DNA of 64,000 bases from Shewanella psychropiezotolerans (GCF_007197555.1 NZ_CP041614.1:6192001-6256000), one strand, 5' to 3'. Positions 9,612 to 20,324 are shown, counted from the first letter of the stretch. Notes: generated by a model from the sequence alone, not told the origin. Numbers and translations are program-made.

Positions 9612-12600
9612 ATGCCATCGGTATTAAACAGGTTAAGCCTAAAACAAAAACTCATCTTGTTTGCCTCAATACCTATGCTACTACTCGCCCTATTTGGCTC
9701 GATAGGCATGTTACACCTGCTTGACCGGTATCACGAAGCTCAAAGAAATACACTCTCCATCGAAGTCAGTCGTGAAGTCAGTCAACTCATCTTGGAATTA
9801 CAGAGAGAAAGAGGCCTTTCTGCAGGCTATGTCAGTAGCCATGGAGATAAGTATCTAACTGATTTAAATCGGCAAAGGAAGCGGACAGACACTCAACTGC
9901 ATAAATTACTCAAGAGTCCGGCTCTGGAAGCCTTTGTACAAACTCTGGAAACCGACCACAGCCAGAGTCAAATATTGAGAGAAAATCTGCAAGTCATCAA
10001 GACGAGTGGTCATGAGATGGCCACTGTACGTTTGGGTGTCGATCAACAGCAAAAGAATGAGGCATTCCGATTTTACTCAGAATACAACCACCAGCTATTA
10101 GTGCTGCTTTCTCAGCTACAGATACAAACAGAGAATGCCCAGCAAGCTAAAGCATACGTCGACCTGCTCAACGTTCTCGCCATTCAGGAAACGGCAGCAA
10201 AAGAACGTGGCTTAATGAACGGCATGCTATCGGCTCAATATCTGGACTCTAAAGCCTTTATCATGGTCAAGAGTATCGAGCATCAGCTGACTCAAGCTAT
10301 CACCCAAGCCCTTCTAACTACCGACACCCCAAACAAGCTACTGATCAGGGAAATACTCGCCAGCAGTTCCACCCAACAGGTCCTTCGAGTCAGAATCCAG
10401 TTAGAGTCTCAGGTCCATATTGTCGAACAGGCCTATAAGATCAGCAGGCTATTAGGTTACGGCGGCTTGATACATGACTTTAAGAATTACCTATTAAGGG
10501 GAGAGCAGAGATACTTAGCCAGCTTTAATCGCAATATTAACCAGCTTAAATTTAAACTCACCAAGTTAAAAAATTTAGACGGTCTGTCGCAAATGAAGCT
10601 AGCTGCCATCATTAACATAGATGAAGCCATAGATAACTATCATCATCAGATAGATAAGCTGCAGCGACTCAAGTTGCAAGGTTTAAGCATAAAGGAACAA
10701 GACAGCTTAGTCCGCGTAGACAATAAGCTTATGATCGAATCACTGGCGAGTCTCCAATATCAAGCCCCCGAGATCGACAGTCTATTTTGGTGGGAAATTA
10801 CCAGCGCTCCCATAGAGAAACTCCACAGCCTCAGTAATAAGCTGACAGATAAGATTGCCAGGCTCGGTTATCAACAGCAAACAGCATCCCTCAGCTACTT
10901 AACACTAGGAATAGTAGCGGCTCTGATCAACTTAATCTTACTGGTTATCATAGGCCGAAGCATGCTCAGCAATCTTGTCGATAGCATCTCCTTAATTGCT
11001 AAGGATATGCAGAAGATGACCCTGGACCCTAGCCTTGAACTTAAGGTCCCCGTGAGAGGCAAGGATGAGATAGCCCAACTGTCTCACTCGCTTAACTTAA
11101 TGCTGGAAGAGAGATGCAAGGCCAATCGGCAACTCAACTTGGCCGCAGCCGTATTCGAGTACTCCTCCGAGGGAATCGTGGTCACAGATGCAGACAACCA
11201 TATCGAACTGGTTAATCCAGCCTTTACTCAGATAACCGGTTATAGCCTACAAGATGTTAAAGGAAAGAGTCCATCAGTCTTAAATTCGAAGCAGCAAACC
11301 AGACACTTCTATGACGAGATGTGGCGGTCGCTACAGAGTGAAGGGAAATGGGAAGGTGAGATTTGGAACAAACGCAAGAATGGAGAAATCTATCCGGAAT
11401 ATTTAGCCATCACTGTCGTTAAGAATGATGCGGGACAGATCGTTCAACATATCGGACTCTTCCTCGATATCAGTAATCGTAAAAAGTACGAACAAGATAT
11501 CTGGTATAAAACCCATTACGACCTGCTCACCAAGCTGCCTAATCGCTCTCTGTACACAATCAAAGTACAGCAAGAGATGATAATGGCTCAAGAGAATAAT
11601 CGCCAAGTGGCGATCCTGTTTATCGATCTCGACCGTTTCAAATATACCAATGATATTTACGGTCATGCGGTCGGTAACGAACTATTGAAACAAGTGGCTT
11701 CCAGGCTTAAATCCCTGGTGAATAAGCATGATTTTGTCGCTCGCCTCGGTGGCGATGAATTCATCATCATCTTGCCGCGAGTCCGACATCAGCATCAGGT
11801 ACAAGAGATTGCCAATAAGGTGATTACTCACCTCGCATCTCCGTTTGGAGTCAAAGGAGATGAATTGATGATCTCCGCCAGTATCGGCATCAGCCTGTTT
11901 CCGGAAGATGGTGACAATGAAGAGCTACTGACACGAAATGCAGAAACAGCCATGTACCAGGCAAAAAATGATGGCCGCAATAACTACCGTTATTACTCGC
12001 CTGAGATGAATACGCACATGCTCGAGCGCATCCAACTCGAACAACGCCTGAGGCAAGCCGTCATTCGACAAGAATTCTGCTTGCACTATCAACCCATAGT
12101 GAATCTGGACGACCGAAAAATAACAGGTGTCGAGGCGCTCATTCGTTGGCAAGACCCAAAGTTCGGCATGATATCTCCGGATAAGTTTATCCCTATCGCC
12201 GAAGAAACCGGACTAATAGAACCTATAGGGGAATGGGTATTACAGCAGGCATTAACCGATCTAGCGCATTGGCACAGATTAGGGTTCAAGATAAGTATGG
12301 CGATCAATGTGTCTGGCAGACAACTGCTCGGCCATAATAAAACCAGTTTTAAATGTCTACTCAAAGCCCTATTGCAGAAGAACAACATCGAGCCTCAGTA
12401 TCTGCACATAGAGATAACCGAGTCCATGTTGATGGATGATACCGAACAATGCATGGCAGCACTGGAGTCGATCCGCTCACTCGGCCTGGATATCTATATC
12501 GATGACTTCGGTACTGGCTACTCTTCACTCAGCTACCTGAAGCGATTCCCCATCGCAGTCATTAAGATAGATAAGAGTTTTATCGACAACATGCTGGAGA

Positions 12601-12824
12601 GAGAGTCTGATGCCAAGCTGATCAAGGCCATAGTCATGATGGGGCAGAGTCTGGAACTCAAGTTAGTCGCCGAGGGAATAGAGACCCATGCTCAGTGGCA
12701 GATGTTACAAGCTCTGGGTTGTGATTTCGGCCAAGGCTATCTATTTTCCCATCCTTTACCGGCGCAAGAACTAGAATCATACCTCCACCAGCAAGCTCTA
12801 TCGATAGCCATTTCATGCTCATAA
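9612..12824 (+). CDS. NIT-HAMP-PAS-GGDEF-EAL membrane signalling protein (c-di-GMP turnover)
   Basis: This 1070-residue inner-membrane protein has a first TM segment at about 12-32, a periplasmic nitrate/nitrite-sensing (NIT) type helical domain (RERGLSAGYVSS near residue 60 and AAKERGLMNGMLS near 195), a second TM segment at about 425-447, HAMP, PAS at about 510-625, GGDEF at about 640-800 (RLGGDEF intact) and EAL at about 815-1060 (EALIRW, DDFGTGYSSL, KIDKSFI intact). Both domains look competent to make and degrade cyclic di-GMP. The inhibitory I-site before GGDEF reads NKHD rather than RxxD, so product inhibition may be lost. GGAG precedes ATG 9612. The ligand (nitrate, nitrite or another anion) is an inference from the domain. 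Confidence 0.93.
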   Translation: MPSVLNRLSLKQKLILFASIPMLLLALFGSIGMLHLLDRYHEAQRNTLSIEVSREVSQLILELQRERGLSAGYVSSHGDKYLTDLNRQRKRTDTQLHKLLKSPALEAFVQTLETDHSQSQILRENLQVIKTSGHEMATVRLGVDQQQKNEAFRFYSEYNHQLLVLLSQLQIQTENAQQAKAYVDLLNVLAIQETAAKERGLMNGMLSAQYLDSKAFIMVKSIEHQLTQAITQALLTTDTPNKLLIREILASSSTQQVLRVRIQLESQVHIVEQAYKISRLLGYGGLIHDFKNYLLRGEQRYLASFNRNINQLKFKLTKLKNLDGLSQMKLAAIINIDEAIDNYHHQIDKLQRLKLQGLSIKEQDSLVRVDNKLMIESLASLQYQAPEIDSLFWWEITSAPIEKLHSLSNKLTDKIARLGYQQQTASLSYLTLGIVAALINLILLVIIGRSMLSNLVDSISLIAKDMQKMTLDPSLELKVPVRGKDEIAQLSHSLNLMLEERCKANRQLNLAAAVFEYSSEGIVVTDADNHIELVNPAFTQITGYSLQDVKGKSPSVLNSKQQTRHFYDEMWRSLQSEGKWEGEIWNKRKNGEIYPEYLAITVVKNDAGQIVQHIGLFLDISNRKKYEQDIWYKTHYDLLTKLPNRSLYTIKVQQEMIMAQENNRQVAILFIDLDRFKYTNDIYGHAVGNELLKQVASRLKSLVNKHDFVARLGGDEFIIILPRVRHQHQVQEIANKVITHLASPFGVKGDELMISASIGISLFPEDGDNEELLTRNAETAMYQAKNDGRNNYRYYSPEMNTHMLERIQLEQRLRQAVIRQEFCLHYQPIVNLDDRKITGVEALIRWQDPKFGMISPDKFIPIAEETGLIEPIGEWVLQQALTDLAHWHRLGFKISMAINVSGRQLLGHNKTSFKCLLKALLQKNNIEPQYLHIEITESMLMDDTEQCMAALESIRSLGLDIYIDDFGTGYSSLSYLKRFPIAVIKIDKSFIDNMLERESDAKLIKAIVMMGQSLELKLVAEGIETHAQWQMLQALGCDFGQGYLFSHPLPAQELESYLHQQALSIAISCS

Positions 12825-12831
12825 AATAAAA

Positions 12832-12861
12832 AGGAGCCATCAAGGCTCCTATTGCTTTTTT
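12832..12861. terminator. Rho-independent terminator
   Basis: The stem AGGAGCC / GGCTCCT with a five-base loop is followed by ATTGC and six T. It sits directly after the GGDEF/EAL gene and before the convergent ferritin gene. A run of A on the left side may let it serve both strands. Confidence 0.85.
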
Positions 12862-12870
12862 AAACCTAGA

Positions 12871-13398
12871 TTAAGCGGCAGACCCAGCCATCACGCTAGC
12901 CGACTCTTGGGCAGCCATCTGGGCGAGATCTTTATCGACAAAGAACAGCGCCTTGCCATCCTCTCCCACCAGACGGATCTTATCGACGATAGATTTAAAC
13001 AACTTCTCCTCTTCATGCTGCTCAGAGACATACCACTGCAGGAAGTTGAACGTCGAATAATCTTGATTAGTAAATGCGGCATGGGCCAATGCATTGATTT
13101 TAGATGTGATCATCTGCTCATGCTCGTAGGTGTATTCGAATAAGGCCAACAGCGAAGTAAAATCAGACTGAGGCGCATCTATCGAGCCAAGCAGAGGTAA
13201 ACCACCGGTTTCACTCACATAAGTAAATAGACGATGCATATGCTGCATCTCCTCATCGGCATGAGCACGCATAAACTTAGCCGCCCCTTCGAAGCCTTTA
13301 TCATCGCACCAAGCACTCATCTGCAGGTATAAGTTAGACGAGAAAAACTCGACATTTATCTGAGCGTTCAGTTGATCAATCATTGTTTGTGCCAGCAT
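12871..13398 (-). CDS. ftnA: Bacterial non-haem ferritin
   Basis: This protein of about 175 residues is of ferritin-type. It oxidises Fe(II) and stores it as a mineral core inside a 24-subunit shell in the cytoplasm. The ferroxidase ligands are visible as E in [15 protein letters not shown], the E-x2-H pair in [12 protein letters not shown] and E in [12 protein letters not shown], with Q in [18 protein letters not shown] 13398 is chosen because GAGGA lies just before it; the frame itself opens at GTG 13410. The C-terminal tail is rich in Ala and Ser. A Fur-like site lies about 110 nt upstream. The gene is transcribed towards the terminator at 12832-12861. Confidence 0.93.
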   Translation of the reverse strand: MLAQTMIDQLNAQINVEFFSSNLYLQMSAWCDDKGFEGAAKFMRAHADEEMQHMHRLFTYVSETGGLPLLGSIDAPQSDFTSLLALFEYTYEHEQMITSKINALAHAAFTNQDYSTFNFLQWYVSEQHEEEKLFKSIVDKIRLVGEDGKALFFVDKDLAQMAAQESASVMAGSAA

Positions 13399-13503
13399 TT
13401 TATTCCTCACGACGCATATCTGGGTAGCTATTTATAGCTGAGCATTATCGTGAAAAAAATAAGAAACTGCAACCAAATTTACTTAAGCCATTGTTTATCA
13501 AAT

Positions 13504-13522
13504 ACAAATCGTTATCATTAAG
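13504..13522. promoter_or_regulatory. Possible Fur-binding site between ferritin and RND genes
   Basis: ACAAATCGTTATCATTAAG matches the core of the Fur consensus (ATNATTATCATT-like) and closely resembles the site before the TonB receptor at 28321. It lies in the divergent region, so it could act on ferritin, on the RND operon or on both. Direct Fur repression of ferritin would be unusual, since ferritin is usually raised when iron is plentiful. Confidence 0.5.
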
Positions 13523-13680
13523 AGATCTACCACAAAATAACAACAAGTACCTCCGCAACATTTGCTAACCAAATCACACAGACCTGTTAACATTAAACTC
13601 TTAATATCATGGACGATAAGAATATGACCACCACTGGAGAAGAGTCATTCCCAACGACTCTCAGCGTGGCAGGAAAAACA

Positions 13681-16600
13681 ATGAATCTGACTCGAATAAG
13701 CACCCATAATCCGGCAGGGACCTTAGTAACCCTGCTATTAATAGCGATCTTCGGCATACTCGCCATCGCTAAGTTACCCATACAACTATTGCCCGATATC
13801 CAGCGTCCACAGATATCTGTGTATAACAACTGGCGCTCAGCCGCTCCCCAGGAGATGGAATCTAACATCATAGAGCCCCAGGAGAATGTCTTAAGACAAG
13901 TCCCTGGCGTTGTCGAGATGACTTCCAATATTTCTCAAGGATTTGGTGCCGTCTCACTGACATTCGAAGTCGGAAATAATATGCAAGAGGCGATGATCAA
14001 TGTGATCAACGCCCTTAATCAGACGCCTCCGCGTCCGTTGGATGCTAACGAACCTTTCATCAATGTCGGTGGTGGTCGTGGTGCACCTAACCTGGCCTCC
14101 TTACTCATTCGTATGGCCCCGGATAATCCGGACACAGATTTTGGCAAGTATCAGAAGTTGATAGATGATGTGGTAGAGCCCAGACTGAGACAGATCATCG
14201 GAGTTGGATCCGTGCAGTTACAGAGCAGGCAACCAAAAGAGCTGCATATCCTGTTCGATCCCTATCGCGCCGCGGCGCTCGGCATCACCTTAGATCAACT
14301 TCGCAGCACCCTATCCCGCGCTACCAATATCTCGGGGGCACGGCCAATGTTGGACGACGTCAATATACGGTGAGATTTTTAGGTCAATATACTCCTGAAA
14401 ACCTAGGCAAGCTGATAGTGACGTACAACGAAGGGCGACCCGTTTACCTCAATGAACTTGCCGATGTCAGTGTGTCGACGGCCGAGGTACAAGGATTTAC
14501 CAAACGTAATGGCTATCCGGCTTATTACATGACCCTGCAAGGCACCTTCGACGCCAATACTGTGACCGTACTGGATGGGGTCAACAAAGCCATTGCCGAG
14601 CTTAATGAAGGAGAATTAAAAGACGCCGGCCTGGTCATGGATCTCTCTTTCGATGCCTCTGTGCATATCAAGCGCGCCATCTTACTGGTAAAAGGTAACT
14701 TAGCCATAGGCGTCTTGCTGGCTCTGATCATATTGTTCGCCTTCCTACGCAGCTTTAGAGCGACCTTGATGATCGCATCCACCATTCCTGTCGCTCTGCT
14801 TATCGCATTTTTCTCTCTGGAGGCCATGGGCCGCACCCTAAACGTGATCTCCCTGGCCGGATTAGCCTTCGCCGTAGGTCTGGTACTCGATGCAGCTATC
14901 ATAGTGCAGGAAAACATCGTCCGTCTGTTGCAAAAAGGCGAGACATTAACAGATGCGATAGCCAAAGGAACAGAGCAAGTACGAGGCGCCTTAATGGCAT
15001 CAACTGTCACGACTGTTGCCATCTTCCTTCCTATATTGTTTATGCCGGGTGTAGAAGGCCAACTATTCTCCGACTTAGCCCTGACCCTCTCGGTTGCAGT
15101 GGTTTCCTCCTTTATCAGTGCCATCACCTTAATTCCCGTATTTAGCCTACTATGGCTCAAGTTGCCCAAGAAGACCCTAGCCGACAGGGATAAGCCTGAT
15201 TTATGGCATAAGCTCACCCAACTAATACGTAGACTCACAGGTGATAAGAAACGTGCAGCCAGCTGGTGCGCCCTACTCATAATGGGCAGTGGCATATTAA
15301 CTTTCGCCTTGATGCCCAGACCCGACTTTCTGCCTCAGGCTCGCTCAGATGGCATTTTTGCCTTCTTCTCTCTGCCGCCCGGAGCTAACGTGAAAACCTT
15401 GGAAAAAGAGGTGGGTGAAGTCATCATAGAGAGACTCAAACCCTATTATGATAAAGAGAAGGCCCCCTATATCAAGGGCTATAACTTCTCTATGTATGCG
15501 GCATTCAACGTATTGTTTATCTATCCGGAAGATCCATCGGAAGCCGATCAGATGATCCAACTGCTCAACGAAGAGATCTTGATAGGCTTGCCAGATACAC
15601 AGGCCTTCACCAACCGAGGCTCACTACTTCAGTTTGGTTTTAACGGTGGCCGGGCAATCAATATTGACCTTCAGGGACCGGACATGGAGGCCTTAATGGA
15701 TTCGGCCGCTAAAGGAATGGATTTGATCACAAAGGCTCTTCCTGGCTCAGTGGTTCGGCCCATTCCAGGCCTATCCATGGCCCAGCCTGAGTTACAGCTT
15801 ATCCCCAACGAGCGCCGCCTGGCACAGGCTGGTGTCGACAGGAGCCAGATAGCCAATGCCGTTCGAGCCTATACTTCCGGACTGTTTATCGGCGAATATT
15901 TCGATGGAAATGAGCGCATGGATGTTCTGCTCAAGGGACCTAAGTGGCAATACCCGGAACAGTTAGCGGCGACGCCGGTTTACACTCAAGCCGCTGGTAT
16001 TCAAACCATAGGTGAACTCGCGACCATCAAGCGTACCGTAGGTCCGACTCAGCTACAAAGAGTCAACGGCAAACGTAGTGTGAGCCTACTGATTTTCCCA
16101 CCAGCAGATATGTCATTGGACGAGGCCCTGGAAATTATCAATGACAAGGCAGTCCCAGCTCTTAAGGCGACATTACCAGAAAATAGCTCGCTTAAGTTCC
16201 GTGGCAGTGCCGATAAACTCGACAGCACCATCAAGGAGATGGGCGCTAACTTCCTGCTGGCCGTACTTATCTTGTTCCTCTTGATGGCGGCCATGTTTAA
16301 GTCTGCCAAAGACAGCCTGCTGGTCTTGCTATCTATGCCCTTAGCCATTTGCGGTGGCGTCGTCAGCCTGAGATTACTGAATTTGGTGAGCTTTCAGAGC
16401 CTAGATCTACTGACCATGATAGGTTTCATCATCTTACTGGGACTGGTGGTTAACAACGCCATCTTGTTAGTGGATCAGACCCGTCAAGGCACTCGAGAAG
16501 GCCTCAATATCGACAATGCTATCTATCAAGCTGTCGCGACCCGAGCCCGTCCGGTATATATGAGTACCCTAACGTCAATCTTCGGCATGCTGCCTCTCAT

Positions 16601-16793
16601 GTTAGTACCCGGCGTCGGGAGCGAGATCTACCGAGGATTGGCCGCCGTTATTGTGGGTGGTATGACATTCAGCGCCCTGTTTACCCTGATACTCATACCT
16701 AGCCTCTTGAGAATCAGCCACTCCCCTACACAGCGAGCCCACGCCACGGACTCATTTTCGCCCGTTACAGAATCTAACTCCGGAGCTAAGTGA
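13681..16793 (+). CDS. RND-family efflux permease, frame broken at 14334-14338
   Basis: This is an AcrB/MexB-like inner-membrane proton/drug antiporter of about 1037 residues. The first part holds TM1 and the porter domain (LPIQLLPDIQRPQI). The second part holds the TM bundle with AGLAFAVGLVLDAAIIVQEN (the TM4 proton-relay acid), the FLPILFMPGV loop and the C-terminal half. The frame breaks at a run of five G (14334-14338): one added G turns SGA into SGGTANVG and joins the two frames exactly. ATG 13681 with AGGA six bases upstream is preferred to 13609, which lacks a ribosome site. The adaptor gene overlaps its stop (TGATG), so the two are co-translated. Substrate is unknown. No outer-membrane channel gene is adjacent. 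Confidence 0.88.
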
Positions 16794-17902
16794 TGAAACC
16801 TTTTATCCAAGCCAGCCTCTACCTCAGCCTATCTATTTCATTACTGGCCCCCTATAGCTTGCTTGCCGAAGAACAGGCTAGCCAGAAAGCGGAGGAGAAA
16901 GCCCGTCTGGTGAGCGTGGTTCAGGTAGAAAACCGCGCGCTCTCGCCGAAAATCATGGTGATTGGCTCAGTTCATTCCCGTAGCAACTCAGAGCTGACTG
17001 CGGGGATCGACGGTAAACTCGAATGGGTACAGGAAGCAGGCACACATGTTATTGCAGGAGAAGTGGTTGCAAGACTGGAGAAGACCCGCTTATCCCTACA
17101 AAGAGAACAACAGCAGGCTCAAATAGAATATGAACGCGTTGGACTCACTCGATTAGATCGCGAATTACAACGTTTAGAGAAACTAATCACCAGTAAGAAC
17201 GCCTCGGAAACTGAGCTGGATAAAGCGAGATCCGATAGAGATCTCGCAAGGGCAAATCTTAAGCTAGAGCAGATCAAGCTCAAGATGATAATGGATGACC
17301 TTAAACGGACCGAGGTAAGAGCCCCCTTCTCCGGTATCATCACAGAACGTAAGCATCAAGCGGGCGAAGATATTAGTCGCTCGGTATCGATTGTCTCCAT
17401 CACAGATCCCGATAACTTAGAGATCCGCCTACATGCCCCTCTCAAGCATAGCCGCCGGGTAAAGATTGGTGATGAACTCAATATTTATCACCGCGAAGGC
17501 GAGTTTCACGCCAATATTCGCAGCCTGATCCCGGTATCTGATATTCGTTCTCAAACCTTCGAGGCTCGCATCGACCTCCCCATAGAGATGCAAGATGCCT
17601 TCAGTGTCGGCGAGCTGGTCTCTCTGGCCTTACCTATAGCCCCTAAACAGCTGACGACTCTGGTACCTAGAGATGCAATTATACTGCGCTCAACAGGGGC
17701 CTATGTATTTAAAATAAATGCAGACAACAAGGCAGTGAAGATCCCGGTAGAGCTAGGCGATGGAGAAGGCGAGTGGATAGCGGTCAACGGCGAGCTAACC
17801 GATAGTGACACTGTGGTGATCCGTGGCGCGGAGACATTACAAGATGGACAACAGGTGAAGCAACAGGCTATCCCCGGAAGTAAACTTGCTACGGCAACTT
17901 GA
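16793..17902 (+). CDS. RND efflux periplasmic adaptor (membrane fusion protein)
   Basis: This 369-residue protein begins with a signal peptide, then has a lipoyl-like half-motif (LEWVQEAGTHVIAGEVVARL), a helical hairpin at about 95-165 rich in Arg, Glu and Leu, the second lipoyl half (RAPFSGIITERKHQAGE) and a beta-barrel/membrane-proximal domain. This is the HlyD/AcrA family layout. ATG 16793 overlaps the permease stop. Permease-before-adaptor order is less usual than adaptor-first. The adaptor should link the permease to an outer-membrane channel encoded elsewhere. A CTAG-rich repeat begins five bases after its stop. Confidence 0.92.
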   Translation: MKPFIQASLYLSLSISLLAPYSLLAEEQASQKAEEKARLVSVVQVENRALSPKIMVIGSVHSRSNSELTAGIDGKLEWVQEAGTHVIAGEVVARLEKTRLSLQREQQQAQIEYERVGLTRLDRELQRLEKLITSKNASETELDKARSDRDLARANLKLEQIKLKMIMDDLKRTEVRAPFSGIITERKHQAGEDISRSVSIVSITDPDNLEIRLHAPLKHSRRVKIGDELNIYHREGEFHANIRSLIPVSDIRSQTFEARIDLPIEMQDAFSVGELVSLALPIAPKQLTTLVPRDAIILRSTGAYVFKINADNKAVKIPVELGDGEGEWIAVNGELTDSDTVVIRGAETLQDGQQVKQQAIPGSKLATAT

Positions 17903-17906
17903 GATA

Positions 17907-17952
17907 AGTTCCTAGAAATCTAGGTTCTAGGAACTAGGAACTAGGAACTAGC
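17907..17952. repeat. CTAG-rich 3'-end repeat, copy 1
   Basis: The element starts with GTTCCTAGAAATCTAGG and continues with three tandem copies of the 8-mer GAACTAGG-like unit. It lies between the adaptor stop (17902) and moeA and belongs to the CTAG repeat family described in the findings. The remaining gap to 18125 would contain the moeA promoter, which I cannot place with confidence. Confidence 0.8.
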
Positions 17953-18125
17953 AACTTAATGCCATCTTCCACTGTCTCAATTTCACATTATAAAAACACG
18001 AATGAAAAACTGACGTTGAGATCATAGTCTTCTGATATCAGCGTGGCATAATGTCCGCTAACTTTCGCTTTTACTAATGTCGCGTATTTTTACGTGAAAT
18101 TATAAATTCCTCATAAGGTAGCCAG

Positions 18126-19370
18126 ATGCCCACTAAAGCCGATCCATGCTCTCAACCTAGCCTCATGCATCCAGATAAAGCGATTGCACTACTACTCGAG
18201 CAAGTGAATCCACTGGAAGACTCAGAAGTCGTGCAACTTTCCCAAGGGCTAGGACGAGTATTGGCCGAAGACTTAGCATCTAGCATAGACCTGCCTCCCT
18301 TCAATAACTCGTCCATGGACGGTTACGCCTTTCGCTTCGAAGATCTTGCCAACAATGAGAGCCTAAATTTAATTGGGCAGTCCTTCGCAGGCCATCCATT
18401 CGAGGGAGAAGCGAAACCTAATACCTGCATTCGCATCATGACAGGTGCACCTCTGCCCGTGGGCTACGATACCGTGCAGATGCATGAGAAGGTCGAAGCG
18501 AAGGAGATGGCTATCTTTATCGAGTCCCCTAAAGCCATAGGAGCCAACGTGCGCTATCGTGGCGAAGAAGTTACAACAGGTGGCAAGGTATTAGTCAGCG
18601 GCACTCTGATTGGCGCCGCCGAACTCGGCGTGCTAGCCACCATAGGCACCAACCAAATACGTGTGACACGCCAGGTAAAAGTCGCCTTCTTCTCTACCGG
18701 AGATGAACTTAGACCCGTAGGAACAGAGTTGGCCCCAGGCCAGATCTATGACTCGAACCGATACAGCATTCGTGGGCTACTCAGCCGAGCCAACGTCGAA
18801 TGGATCGATATGGGCGTGGTTAAAGACGATCCCGAAGCGATACGTGAAGCATTCAGAAATGCCTCAGCCAATGCCGATATGGTGCTCACCTCGGGTGGAG
18901 TCTCCGTAGGAGATGCCGATTATACTAAACAAGTACTCGATGAAGTGGGTGAAATCACGTTTTGGAAGCTGGCCATCAAACCAGGTAAGCCCTTCGCCTT
19001 CGGTAAGCTAGGTAAAGCCGTCTTCTGTGGCCTGCCAGGTAATCCGGTATCCTCCATGGTGACCTTCTACAAGCTAGTATGGCCTCTGCTCATCAAGATG
19101 CAGGGACTCCCCCAGACCAAGCCACTACAACTAAAGGCCACATTGAAGGGAGATCTGCGTAAATATCCTGGACGTGTAGAATATCAGCGCGGCATCTTAA
19201 GCCAAGATGATAAGGGTGAATTCGAAGTCAGCTTAACTGGGGGCCAAGGCTCAGGCATGCTCACCTCCATGAGCTTAGCGAACTGCTTCGTCATACTTAG
19301 CCAAGAGCAAGGCGATACCTCAGACGGTACGATCGTTACGGTTGAGCCTTTCAATTCAGTCCTTTGCTAA
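18126..19370 (+). CDS. moeA: Molybdopterin molybdenumtransferase MoeA
   Basis: This 414-residue protein is the normal length for MoeA, which inserts molybdate into adenylylated molybdopterin to give active Moco. Visible features are the N-terminal PFNNSSMDGYAF motif, MTGAPLP, the central MPT-binding core VKVAFFSTGDEL, LTSGGVSVGDADY, and GLPGNPVSSMVTF. AAGGTAGCCAG precedes the ATG. moeB follows 91 nt downstream on the same strand, the arrangement found in E. coli. The product would serve the formate dehydrogenases further along the window. Confidence 0.96.
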   Translation: MPTKADPCSQPSLMHPDKAIALLLEQVNPLEDSEVVQLSQGLGRVLAEDLASSIDLPPFNNSSMDGYAFRFEDLANNESLNLIGQSFAGHPFEGEAKPNTCIRIMTGAPLPVGYDTVQMHEKVEAKEMAIFIESPKAIGANVRYRGEEVTTGGKVLVSGTLIGAAELGVLATIGTNQIRVTRQVKVAFFSTGDELRPVGTELAPGQIYDSNRYSIRGLLSRANVEWIDMGVVKDDPEAIREAFRNASANADMVLTSGGVSVGDADYTKQVLDEVGEITFWKLAIKPGKPFAFGKLGKAVFCGLPGNPVSSMVTFYKLVWPLLIKMQGLPQTKPLQLKATLKGDLRKYPGRVEYQRGILSQDDKGEFEVSLTGGQGSGMLTSMSLANCFVILSQEQGDTSDGTIVTVEPFNSVLC

Positions 19371-19461
19371 TTAAGCGATTGCTAGCAGTTAGCTTAAACG
19401 ATGACATGGCTAGCTGATCCCTAGCCTATTTCTAACCAAGACAAGCATCAGGAAAACAGAT

Positions 19462-20229
19462 ATGAGTTCGACACCCAATAACGATGAGATCTTGTCTGAC
19501 AGTGAGATGCTTAGATACAGTCGCCAGATCTCTATCAAGGCGATGGATTTCGAAGGCCAGGAGAAGCTCAAACTCGCTAAGATGCTGATTATCGGTGCCG
19601 GAGGCCTGGGCTGCGCCGCCAGCCAATATCTTGCGGTAGCTGGTGTGGGGCACATGACTTTGGTCGATTTCGATACCGTCGAGTTATCCAACCTGCAGAG
19701 GCAAGTGCTACATCAAGACAAGAATATCGGTCAAGCTAAGGTCGAGTCAGCCAGAGAAACCCTAAATGGACTCAACCCTCATATTCAGATAGATATCATC
19801 GATGCTGTGCTGGACGATACCGAGATAGACAAGCTAGTTGCTCAACATGGCTTGGTATTGGACTGCACAGATAACGTGGCGGTACGTGAACAACTCAATA
19901 GCAGCTGCTTCAGGCATAAGGTTCCACTCGTTTCCGCCGCCGCTATTCGCATGGAAGGCACAGTGACGGTATTCGATTATCAGGATGAGCATCCCTGCTA
20001 TCACTGCTTTAGCAAGCTCTTCGGTGAGCAGCATCTCACCTGTGTCGAATCTGGCATACTCGCCCCCGTCGTCGGTATGATAGGTTGCCTGCAGGCAGTC
20101 GAGGCCATCAAGGTGATCACTAAGATGGGTAAGCCTCTGCTGGGACGCATATTAATGATAGATGCCATGACCATGGAGTTCCGCGAGATGAAACTAGGTA
20201 AACAGGTAAACTGTGAGATCTGTGGCTAA
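19462..20229 (+). CDS. moeB: Molybdopterin-synthase adenylyltransferase MoeB
   Basis: This 255-residue E1-like enzyme activates the C-terminal Gly-Gly of MoaD by adenylylation. It has the ATP-binding GAGGLGCAASQYLAVAGVG loop, the acidic LVDFDTVELSNLQRQ motif, the LDCTDN motif, and two zinc-binding CxxC pairs (CYHCF near 180 and CEICG at the end). The length is close to E. coli MoeB. ThiF is a close relative, but the moeA neighbour supports MoeB. AGGA lies upstream of ATG 19462. Confidence 0.94.
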   Translation: MSSTPNNDEILSDSEMLRYSRQISIKAMDFEGQEKLKLAKMLIIGAGGLGCAASQYLAVAGVGHMTLVDFDTVELSNLQRQVLHQDKNIGQAKVESARETLNGLNPHIQIDIIDAVLDDTEIDKLVAQHGLVLDCTDNVAVREQLNSSCFRHKVPLVSAAAIRMEGTVTVFDYQDEHPCYHCFSKLFGEQHLTCVESGILAPVVGMIGCLQAVEAIKVITKMGKPLLGRILMIDAMTMEFREMKLGKQVNCEICG

Positions 20230-20237
20230 GCTTGAAT

Positions 20238-20253
20238 AGTTCTAGGTTCTAGC
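20238..20253. repeat. CTAG-rich 3'-end repeat, copy 2 (short)
   Basis: AGTTCTAGGTTCTAGC lies nine bases after the moeB stop. It is a short member of the CTAG repeat family. Confidence 0.65.
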
Positions 20254-20293
20254 AGGCACTAAAAATTTAATCTAAAAAAAATGAAAAAACTCT

Positions 20294-20324
20294 TTGACCT
20301 TCCCCTAGAGGGAGACATTATTCT
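20294..20324 (+). promoter_or_regulatory. CueR/MerR-type promoter-operator
   Basis: A -35 box TTGACC (20294-20299), a 19-bp spacer with the dyad-like CTTCCC-CTAGA-GGGAGA, and a -10-like TATTCT (20319-20324) are visible. An over-long 19-bp spacer with CCTTCCCC after TTGA is the known hallmark of CueR and related MerR-family promoters such as that of E. coli copA. The target is the DUF2057 gene at 20392. No MerR-family gene is present in the window. Confidence 0.65.

Noticed and set aside
14334..14390. Programmed -1 frameshift in the RND permease
   Set aside because: The G run lacks a slippery heptamer pattern and a clear downstream pseudoknot. The same one-base loss is seen in unrelated genes, so a shared artefact explains it better.
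14525..15295. 256-residue minus-strand frame
   Set aside because: It is a shadow of the RND permease; its composition is Arg/Ser/Ala-rich low-complexity with no family signature.
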